A stretch of 49,297 bases of DNA from Saprospirales bacterium (GTDB lineage Bacteria; Bacteroidota; Bacteroidia; Chitinophagales; Saprospiraceae), in assembly GCA_002698985.1 (NCBI GenBank), contig PAAY01000043.1:1-49297 (forward strand), written 5' to 3'. This document shows, in pieces, positions 43,535-49,297 of the stretch. The translations under genes were made by a program, and so were the position numbers. Each line of letters opens with the position of its first letter. Position 1 is the first letter of the stretch. A model generated the notes under the pieces. It was not told the origin of the DNA, did no database searches, and saw nothing but the letters and a program-made list of their open reading frames with translations.

Positions 43535-45061
43535 TCAACCCTCCATCCTCTTGATGCCCATCGGATTGCCCTCTTTCAGTTCATCGGGCAGCAGTTCGTC
43601 GGGGAAATTCTGGAAAGCCACCGGCCTTGCAAAGCGACGGATGGCCCCGGTGCCAACCGAGGTGAAGCGGCTGTCGGTGGTGGCGGGCCAGGGGCCGCCG
43701 TGCTGCATGGCGTGGCACACTTCCACGCCCGTCGGCACCCCGTTGATGATGAGGCGGCCGGCCAGTTCCCGCATGGAATCCAGCAGGGCCTTGTGCGACA
43801 GCAGCTCCTCTCCTTCGGCAAATAGGGTGGCCGTCAGCTGGCCTTCCAGGCTTTGCAGCAGGGCTTCGAGTTCCTCCTCAGAGCGCCAGGTCACCAGCAG
43901 GGTGAAGGGGCCAAACACCTCGGCGTGCAGCAGCGGGTTTTGGATGAAAGCCGCTGCCGAAGTCTTGGCCACGGTGGGTCGCACGGCGGCAGCGCTGTTT
44001 TCCGAAGGAGCATACAGCGGCTCCACGGCGCCAGCGCCCAGCAGCTTGCGCAGAGCGCTCAGGTAACCCTCGAATATCTTTTCATTGAGCATGCACTGGG
44101 GGGCAGCCGCCTCCAATGCCTTTTTCATGGCAGCGATGAAGCTCTCTGCCTTCGCCTCCGGCAACAGGATCAGGCCCGGGTTGGTGCAAAATTGACCAGC
44201 ACCCAAAGTGACGGAACCGACGAGCTGTGCTGCCAGCTGCTCCGCATGATCTTCCACGTACTGCGGCAACAGCACGATGGGGTTGATGCTGCCCATCTCC
44301 GCAAAAACCGGGATGGGCTTGGGCCGCCGGTTGGCCAGGTCGAACAGCGCTTTGCCGCCCCGGTACGATCCGGTGAAGGCCACCGCCGCCACGTCGGGAT
44401 GTTCCACCAGGGCTTGGCCGGTTTCGTAATCGCCGCTGAGAGAGGAGAACACCCCTTCAGGCATGCCCGTCCTTTTGGCTGCCCGTTGGATGGCACGCGC
44501 CACCAGCAGGTTGGTGGCGGGGTGCGCCTCGTGGCCTTTCACGATGACGGGGCAGCCGGCCGCCAGGGCAGAAGCCGTGTCGCCGCCGGCCGTGGAAAAG
44601 GCCAGCGGGAAGTTGCTGGCGGTGAACACCACCACGGGGCCCAGCGGTACCAGCATGCGCCGCACGTCGGGTCTTGGCACCGGCTGCCGGTTGGGATCGC
44701 CGTGGTCGATGACGGCCTCCACCCAGCTGCCCTCTTGCACCAGGTCGGCAAATAGGTGCAGCTGTGAACAGGTGCGACCGCGCTCGCCTTTCACTCGCCC
44801 TTCGGGCAATCCAGACTCTGCCATGACGGTTTTCACCAGCTCGTCGCCGAGGCTTTCTATTTCTTCGGCAATGGCCCGCAAAAAGGCGGCTTTCTGCGCA
44901 CCTGTTGCGAAGCGATAGGAGGCAAAGGCTTTCCTGGCCAGCTCTACCGCTTTGTTGATTTCGGCTTCCGTAGCTTTTGGGTATTGCATGGCTCGACCCG
45001 CCGCCGTCACGGTTTCAAACGGGGCGCCCTGAGATGATTCTGTGTATCCGATGATTTGCAT
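43535..45061 (-). CDS. Aldehyde dehydrogenase, 2,5-dioxopentanoate (alpha-ketoglutarate semialdehyde) type
   Basis: A 508-residue ALDH. It has FTASNFPLAFSTAGGDTASA, the NAD-site loop FTGSYRGGKALFDLA, general-base Glu255 in PVFAEMGSINP and nucleophile Cys292 in GAGQFCTNPGL. The AEMGSINPI segment and length fit ketoglutarate semialdehyde dehydrogenases. With its neighbours it performs the last step of hydroxyproline catabolism, giving 2-oxoglutarate. Start MQIIGYTESS at 45061. Confidence 0.9.
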   Translation of the reverse strand: MQIIGYTESSQGAPFETVTAAGRAMQYPKATEAEINKAVELARKAFASYRFATGAQKAAFLRAIAEEIESLGDELVKTVMAESGLPEGRVKGERGRTCSQLHLFADLVQEGSWVEAVIDHGDPNRQPVPRPDVRRMLVPLGPVVVFTASNFPLAFSTAGGDTASALAAGCPVIVKGHEAHPATNLLVARAIQRAAKRTGMPEGVFSSLSGDYETGQALVEHPDVAAVAFTGSYRGGKALFDLANRRPKPIPVFAEMGSINPIVLLPQYVEDHAEQLAAQLVGSVTLGAGQFCTNPGLILLPEAKAESFIAAMKKALEAAAPQCMLNEKIFEGYLSALRKLLGAGAVEPLYAPSENSAAAVRPTVAKTSAAAFIQNPLLHAEVFGPFTLLVTWRSEEELEALLQSLEGQLTATLFAEGEELLSHKALLDSMRELAGRLIINGVPTGVEVCHAMQHGGPWPATTDSRFTSVGTGAIRRFARPVAFQNFPDELLPDELKEGNPMGIKRMEG

Positions 45062-45326
45062 GATGATTCTTAGGATTATGGGGATTATAGAGGATTATAG
45101 AGGATTATGGAAGTTGTAGGTTGTAAGGTTGTAGGTTAGCAGGATCACTCTGTTCAACTCTGTTTCAAACTCTGATAACTCTGTGGTTAATGAAGCCTGT
45201 CTGCCGCCAGGCAGGGATTATGGAAGATTATAGGGATTATGGAGGATTATGGAGGATTATGGAGTTAAGGGAGGTTTCACAGTTTGCCAAATCCTCAAAT
45301 CCTCGATTCCTCAAATCCTCGATTCT
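45062..45326. repeat. Repeat-filled spacer between two hydroxyproline genes
   Basis: Holds two arrays of AGGATTATAG/GGAGGATTAT (45062-45112 and 45217-45262), a palindrome-like CCTGTCTGCCGCCAGGCAGG (45198-45217) and TTCCTCAAATCCTCGATTCT repeats (45290-45335). No gene seen. The CCTGTCTGCC element resembles the one at 41496. Confidence 0.75.
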
Positions 45327-46256
45327 TCAGTTCCTCATCCTCAATACTCCCACATTCGGCCTTTCGGCCAATGCCCGCTCGATGATGTCGATCACCCTTT
45401 GGCGTTCGGCACCGGAGAGTGGCTGGCGGGGGCGGCGGACGTGCTCTGAGCCCAGATCCACCATGGCTTCGGCCAATTTAATGTTTTGCACCAATTGGGG
45501 CGAAACGTCCAGCTCCAGCAGGGGCAGGAACCAGCGGTGGATGCTGCGGGCCTCCTCGATGCGGCCGGCTTTTACCAATTCGTAGATGGCCACCGTTTCC
45601 TTCGGGAAAGCGCATACCAGGCCAGCCACCCAGCCGTCGGCGCCCATGACCAGCTCTTCGATGGCGATGGTGTCCACCCCGCAGAGGATGCGCAGGCGCT
45701 CATTGCCGAAGCGGTTGATGAGGCGGGTGACGTTGGTGGTGTCGCGGGTGCTTTCCTTGACGGCCTGGATGTTGGGCAGTTGGAGCAGCTCCTCGAACAT
45801 GTCCGGTGTCACTTCGATTTTGTAATCCACCGGGTTGTTGTACACGAGGATGGGCAGGTCGGTGCTCTTTGCAATGTCTTTGAACCAGTCCAAGGTTTCC
45901 CGTTCCGTGGCTTTGTACTGCATGGGCGGCAGCACCATGAGTCCGTGGGCGCCGTGGGCCTGGGCCTCCTGCGCCACGGCGATGGCTTCGGCGGTGGCCC
46001 TTTCCGCAACATTGACGACGACGGGGATGGCCCCGGCGGTTTCCTCGAGTGCGGCCTCGAGCAGTTCGAGTTTATCGCTGCGGGTCAGGGTGCTGGCCTC
46101 GCCGAGGGAGCCGCCGATGATGATGCCGTGTACGCCGGCCTCTAGCTGTGCCCGGATGTTTTTGCGGAACAGCGGCAGATCGAGGCTGCCGTCTTCGTGG
46201 AATTTGGTGGTGAGTGCAGGGTAAACCCCTTGCCAGGTAACTTTCATGATTTGCAT
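45327..46256 (-). CDS. DapA-family lyase, likely pyrroline-4-hydroxy-2-carboxylate deaminase
   Basis: A 309-residue TIM-barrel of the dihydrodipicolinate synthase family. The carboxylate loop GGSLGEASTL, Tyr139 in LVYNNPVDY and Schiff-base Lys167 in IQAVKESTRDT are present. In this neighbourhood the substrate should be pyrroline-4-hydroxy-2-carboxylate, deaminated to 2-oxoglutarate semialdehyde. Start at 46256 (MQIMKVTW) or 46247; the longer frame reaching into the regulator's start is rejected. Divergent from the AraC-type regulator. Confidence 0.88.
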   Translation of the reverse strand: MQIMKVTWQGVYPALTTKFHEDGSLDLPLFRKNIRAQLEAGVHGIIIGGSLGEASTLTRSDKLELLEAALEETAGAIPVVVNVAERATAEAIAVAQEAQAHGAHGLMVLPPMQYKATERETLDWFKDIAKSTDLPILVYNNPVDYKIEVTPDMFEELLQLPNIQAVKESTRDTTNVTRLINRFGNERLRILCGVDTIAIEELVMGADGWVAGLVCAFPKETVAIYELVKAGRIEEARSIHRWFLPLLELDVSPQLVQNIKLAEAMVDLGSEHVRRPRQPLSGAERQRVIDIIERALAERPNVGVLRMRN

Positions 46257-46268
46257 GTTTTGTGAAGG

Positions 46269-46276
46269 CGAAGGTA
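46269..46276 (-). promoter_or_regulatory. Putative -7 box of the deaminase transcript
   Basis: On the minus strand TACCTTCG fits TAnnTTTG with one mismatch, 13 bp before the start codon. It lies in the divergent spacer with the regulator gene (46257-46388). Confidence 0.4.
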
Positions 46277-46388
46277 AAGCCACATTGCGGAACGGACTTA
46301 AAAGAAAATTGCAGTTTTTGATACTATTTTGACGATGTTTGCCGAGAAGTGGCCAACAACCGTGCAAGCATTGTTTCAAAACAACTTT

Positions 46389-47279
46389 ATGCAACAACCC
46401 CGCACTTTCCTCATCCCCAAGTCCTCCAACCGCTCATTGCACCTGCAACACGACCGGGTGCCGCACTTTTACGACCTGCTGCATTGCCATGAAGAGATTC
46501 AGCTCAGCCTCATCACAGCCGGGCGGGGCATGTACACCATTGCAGGACAGCCGGGCCGTTTTGCCGAAGGCGATGTATATCTGCTGGGCAGCAATGTGCC
46601 GCATGTGTTCCGCAACGACCAGCGCTGGTACGATGGACAGGAGCAGCCGGTGGCTGAGATGTATTCGGTCTTCTTCGGAAAAGACGGACTGCTGAAGTCT
46701 TTGTCATTGCCCGAGTTCAAGGGCATCCGCGATTTGCTGGAGCTTGCGCAGCGAGGGCTGAGACTGAAAACGGCGCAGGCAAAAGCCTTGCGTGAGCGCC
46801 TGCCGTCGTTGTGGTCGCATTCGCCGGCGCAGCAGGTGCTTCAGTTCCTGCAAATGCTCGAGTCACTGTCGGGCATCGAAAATTGGGAGCCCGTTTCCAA
46901 CCACGATTCTCCGTTGCTGCCCCGCCAGGCCGATTACGAGCGGCTGAACGACCTTTTCACTTTCGTGATGGACAATTTCACCCGGCCGGTGAGGCTGGAG
47001 GAGGTGGCGGCCATCGTCCACCTGAGTCCGGCAGCATTTTGTCGCTTCTTTAAACAGCGGACCCGGAAGACCTTTGTGGAATACCTGAACGAGACCCGGG
47101 TGAACCACGCTTGCAGAATGCTGGTGGAAACCGATCAGTCCATTGCTGAGATCTGTTACGCCTGCGGCTATAACAACCTGGCCAATTTCAACCGGCAATT
47201 CCGTCGGATCACCGGAACCACCCCGCTCATTTGGCGAAGAAAAAGCATGAAGCCCGCCGAAATATCTTTGACGCCTTAA
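46389..47279 (+). CDS. AraC-family transcriptional regulator
   Basis: About 296 residues (start 46389, MQQPRTFLIPKSSN; 46329 or 46335 also possible). N-terminal cupin ligand domain with HDRVPHFYDLLHCHEEIQLS and GDVYLLGSNVPHVFRND, C-terminal double helix-turn-helix (VRLEEVAAIVHLSPAAFCRF ... SIAEICYACGYNNLANFNRQ, FRRITGTTPLIWRR). Position next to the divergent deaminase gene suggests it activates the hydroxyproline genes on sensing hydroxyproline or an intermediate. Confidence 0.88.
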   Translation: MQQPRTFLIPKSSNRSLHLQHDRVPHFYDLLHCHEEIQLSLITAGRGMYTIAGQPGRFAEGDVYLLGSNVPHVFRNDQRWYDGQEQPVAEMYSVFFGKDGLLKSLSLPEFKGIRDLLELAQRGLRLKTAQAKALRERLPSLWSHSPAQQVLQFLQMLESLSGIENWEPVSNHDSPLLPRQADYERLNDLFTFVMDNFTRPVRLEEVAAIVHLSPAAFCRFFKQRTRKTFVEYLNETRVNHACRMLVETDQSIAEICYACGYNNLANFNRQFRRITGTTPLIWRRKSMKPAEISLTP

Positions 47280-47319
47280 AAAACAAGGCCTGAGGCAGTG
47301 CGCTATTGCCTGAAATTTC

Positions 47320-47327
47320 TACCTTTG
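47320..47327 (+). promoter_or_regulatory. -7 promoter box of the rpsF operon
   Basis: TACCTTTG is an exact fit to TAnnTTTG, leaving a leader of about 80 nt before rpsF. The leader contains TTTCCCGGAACGGGGGCC, which could fold; whether it is an S6:S18 autoregulatory element cannot be judged by eye. Confidence 0.55.
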
Positions 47328-47413
47328 CCCGCCTTTTTGAAAAAGTTTCCCGGAACGGGGGCCTCAGGGTCAGCGGAACGGGAGTTGAAATCATCATTAA
47401 ACACTTTCATTAC

Positions 47414-48094
47414 ATGCGTAATTTCGAAGTGACCTTCATCGTAGATCCAGTTCTGTCGGGCGATGAAGTAAAAGCGACAGCTCAGAAGTATGTCGATCAA
47501 CTGCAGGAGAACAACTGCGAGATCGTTCATGTGGATGAGATGGGCTTGCGCCGCCTGGCCTATGAGATTAACAAACGGCACTCCGGCTACTACTACTGTG
47601 TAGAGTTCCGTGCCGAGACCGGCGAAGTCATTGACCCGATGGAACTCAACATGCGCCGTGACGAACGTATCCTGCGTTTCCTCACCGTCAGACTCGACAA
47701 GTACGGCGTACAGTACAATGCTGACAAGCGTGCCGGCAAGATTGGCAAGGTAAAGCGCAAGAAAAAAGCCGAGCCAGCCGAAACTCCCAGCCGCAGCAAA
47801 TCAAAGAAACAGCCTAAGCAACAGGACAACCTGAAGCGCATCGAGGGCATTGGACCCAAGATCGCCGAAGTGTTGCGCGCCAACGGAATTGACACCTTTG
47901 CCAAACTGGCCAAGATGACACCCGACGAGATCAAGGACCTGCTCAACAACGCCGGTGAGCGTTTCAGCTTCCAGGATCCGACCACCTGGCCCCAGCAGGC
48001 CAAAATGGCCGCCGACGGCGAGTGGGACAAACTGCGCAAATGGCAGGATGAACTCAAAGCCGGCAAAGTTGCTGCCTCTGAAGAGGAGGAATAA
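47414..48094 (+). CDS. rpsF: 30S ribosomal protein S6 with C-terminal helix-hairpin-helix domain
   Basis: A 226-residue protein. Residues 1-~110 are S6 (MRNFEVTFIVDPVLSGDEVK, LRRLAYEINKRHSGYYYCVE, DERILRFLTVRLDKYG). A basic linker (KVKRKKKAEPAETPSRSKSK) leads to a helix-hairpin-helix-like domain (LKRIEGIGPKIAEVLRANGI, FAKLAKMTPDEIKDLL) and a C-terminal WPQQAKMAADGEWDKLRKWQ segment. Plain S6 is about 100-140 residues, so about 100 are extra. Similar domains are attached to other Bacteroidota proteins. Start 47414, well inside the longer frame. First gene of rpsF-rpsR-rplI. Confidence 0.93.
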   Translation: MRNFEVTFIVDPVLSGDEVKATAQKYVDQLQENNCEIVHVDEMGLRRLAYEINKRHSGYYYCVEFRAETGEVIDPMELNMRRDERILRFLTVRLDKYGVQYNADKRAGKIGKVKRKKKAEPAETPSRSKSKKQPKQQDNLKRIEGIGPKIAEVLRANGIDTFAKLAKMTPDEIKDLLNNAGERFSFQDPTTWPQQAKMAADGEWDKLRKWQDELKAGKVAASEEEE

Positions 48095-48151
48095 TCAATT
48101 GTTCAACCTGGCCGCCGCCGCATTGGCTGCCGGCCACCAAAAATTTGAAAA

Positions 48152-48421
48152 ATGGCTGCATCAAGAGACGATATCAAATTTCTCAGCAATCCCAATATTG
48201 GTCACGAACGTAAAAAGTACTGCAGGTTCCGCAAGTTTGGAATCAAGTACATCGATTACAAAGACCCTGACTTCCTCCTGCAATTCGTGAATGAGCAGGG
48301 CAAGATTCTGCCCCGCCGCATCACCGGCAACTCACTGAAGTACCAGCGCCGTGTGGCCACCGCCATCAAGCGTGCCCGCCACCTGGCCATGTTGCCATTC
48401 GTTGCAGACCAGCTGAAATAA
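48152..48421 (+). CDS. rpsR: 30S ribosomal protein S18
   Basis: An 89-residue protein with the S18 signature [20 protein letters not shown] and the C-terminal [21 protein letters not shown]18 binds with S6 on the platform of the small subunit. It lies 57 bp after rpsF and 64 bp before rplI, the standard operon. Confidence 0.96.
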   Translation: MAASRDDIKFLSNPNIGHERKKYCRFRKFGIKYIDYKDPDFLLQFVNEQGKILPRRITGNSLKYQRRVATAIKRARHLAMLPFVADQLK

Positions 48422-48485
48422 TTTGTGTGAATTGGCAGTAAACCAGCCGGATGGCTGGCACACGCTGCACCAAAATTTATCAACA

Positions 48486-49055
48486 ATGGAAGTAATCCTT
48501 TTGAAAAATATTGATAAGGTCGGCCGCAAGTTTGACATCGTTAATGTCAAAGACGGCTACGGCCGCAACTATCTGATCCCGCAGGGATTGGCCCTGGTTG
48601 CCAACGAGCGCAACCGCAACAACCTGGATAGCTTCAAGCGCCAGGAGGCCCGCAAACTGGAACAGCGCATCGATGAATTCCGCGCCATTGCCGAAAAGGT
48701 GAATGGCCAAACGGTAAAAGTCATCGTGAAAGCAGGTACCAGCGGGAAGATCTTCGGCAGTGTCACCAATGTTCAGCTCGCCAAGGTGCTCAAAGAGCAA
48801 CTGGAAGTTGAAATCGACCGCCACTCCATCCTGCTGCCAGACAGCGTAAAAATGCTGGGCACCTACCACGCTACCCTCGACCTGCACCCGGAAGTGGAAG
48901 CTGGCTTTGACTTCATCGTTATGACCGAAGACGGCCGCACAACACCGGTAGGCGAAGAGGCAACTGAAGCTCCTGCAGAGGAAGCTGCAGAAGAGGCTCC
49001 TGCTGAAGAAGCCGCCGAAGAGGCCGCTGAAACAGCCGAAGAGGAAAACGAATAA
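48486..49055 (+). CDS. rplI: 50S ribosomal protein L9 with acidic C-terminal tail
   Basis: A 189-residue protein: the L9 N-domain MEVILLKNIDKVGRKFDIVN with NYLIPQGLALVA, connecting helix and the C-domain (FGSVTNVQLAKVLKEQLEVE). The last ~35 residues are an Ala/Glu-rich tail (EEAAEEAPAEEAAEEAAETA) not found in standard L9 (about 150 residues). Start 48486 matches the L9 N-terminus. A strong terminator follows. Confidence 0.95.
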   Translation: MEVILLKNIDKVGRKFDIVNVKDGYGRNYLIPQGLALVANERNRNNLDSFKRQEARKLEQRIDEFRAIAEKVNGQTVKVIVKAGTSGKIFGSVTNVQLAKVLKEQLEVEIDRHSILLPDSVKMLGTYHATLDLHPEVEAGFDFIVMTEDGRTTPVGEEATEAPAEEAAEEAPAEEAAEEAAETAEEENE

Positions 49056-49077
49056 TTATCGATTAGTGATAAGTCTG

Positions 49078-49111
49078 AAAGCCCGGTGACGCTGTTGCCG
49101 GGCTTTTTTTT
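49078..49111 (+). terminator. Rho-independent terminator of the rpsF-rpsR-rplI operon
   Basis: AAAGCCCGG pairs with CCGGGCTTT around TGACGCTGTTG, followed by a T-tract. Confidence 0.88.
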
Positions 49112-49297
49112 GTTTGGCATATTTTGTTCGGCAATTTCCTTCGCTCCGCAATAGCCGCAGAGCATTTCCTTCGGCAAATGTGAATGGAAGGATTCGGCAG
49201 TCAGAACAATTTAGAGCCTGTTTAAATTCCCATCACTTGGCTGCAAGCGGCCAATTTTATCCTGCACTTCGTTAAATTTTTCGCCGGATTACCCGTA
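49112..49297. other. Gene-free end of the window
   Basis: No gene recognised. CGGCAATTTCCTTCG and CATTTCCTTCGGCAAA are repeated motifs near 49130-49177. TTTAGAGCCTGTTTAAATTC at 49209 resembles some insertion-sequence ends, but nothing else supports that. Confidence 0.4.

Noticed and set aside
41378..45061. Long plus-strand frames opposite the epimerase (41378-42592) and semialdehyde dehydrogenase (43853-44755)
   Set aside because: Both are antisense to enzymes with identified catalytic residues and show no recognisable motifs.
45327..46397. Longer start of the DapA-type gene at 46397
   Set aside because: The extra 47 residues lack family similarity and would overlap the regulator's start and the divergent promoter region.
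47328..47413. S6:S18-binding autoregulatory leader upstream of rpsF
   Set aside because: A GC-rich fold is possible, but the required conserved loop could not be confirmed by eye, so it was not listed as a riboswitch-like element.
49209..49297. End of another insertion sequence starting at GAGCCTGTTTAAATTC
   Set aside because: The window ends before a transposase or a second inverted repeat could be seen; the resemblance alone is too weak.

Overview
The window comes from a Bacteroidota chromosome, most likely a Saprospiria-type organism (the class is inference). Evidence: a secreted protein with a type IX secretion C-terminal sorting domain, promoter boxes of the Bacteroidota form TAnnTTTG, few Shine-Dalgarno sequences, M16 and TlpA/DUF4369 proteins, and moderately GC-rich housekeeping genes. 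No rRNA, tRNA or CRISPR was recognised.

Layout. 1-1169: an ISAs1-type insertion sequence with perfect 19-bp ends and a transposase split by a frame change in an A8 run. 1307-11055: backbone genes (M16 peptidase, methyltransferase, DUF4143 ATPase with a perfect promoter palindrome, anchored papain-like peptidase, VOC protein, release factor 3, four-helix-bundle protein). 11223-17581: a MarR/adaptor/RND/TolC efflux operon whose adaptor gene has an in-frame amber stop. 17764-18043: a decayed membrane-protein gene at the left edge of the accessory region. 18044-33700: accessory DNA, mostly AT-rich single genes all on the + strand (secreted unknowns, Doc/Fic toxin-like protein, DUF6544-type membrane protein, a GC-richer T9SS metalloprotease-like protein plus lipoprotein, a PP2C-like phosphatase, a PD-(D/E)XK-like protein). 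They are separated by diverged copies of a ~500-bp spacer repeat and by hairpin sites that look like integron attC sites. 33704-39918: thioredoxin-like protein, RecD2-type helicase, FabI, an APH-like kinase, a membrane protein. 40100-47279: a trans-4-hydroxy-L-proline degradation locus (epimerase, FAD dehydrogenase, deaminase, ketoglutarate semialdehyde dehydrogenase, divergent AraC regulator) interrupted by a VapBC-type toxin-antitoxin pair. 47414-49055: rpsF-rpsR-rplI, where S6 carries an extra helix-hairpin-helix domain.

The most striking system is the cassette-like array at about 21.9-29.5 kb. The DUF6544 gene is bounded by GTTAGCC at its start and GGCTAAC at its end. The next unit is bounded by GTTCGAC and, once a group II intron is removed in silico, by GTCGAAC. 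In integrons each cassette carries such complementary core sites. The intron (about 26708-28681, opposite strand) has a class C-like maturase, a domain V and a GTGTG start, and it sits inside the second attC-like site just after its hairpin, as reported for class C-attC introns. No integron integrase is in the window, so this would be an integrase-less (CALIN-like) array or part of a larger one.

A second theme is that operon borders in the backbone hold short tandem arrays (7- or 10-bp units) and REP-like palindromes, sometimes reaching into stop codons (prfC, fabI).
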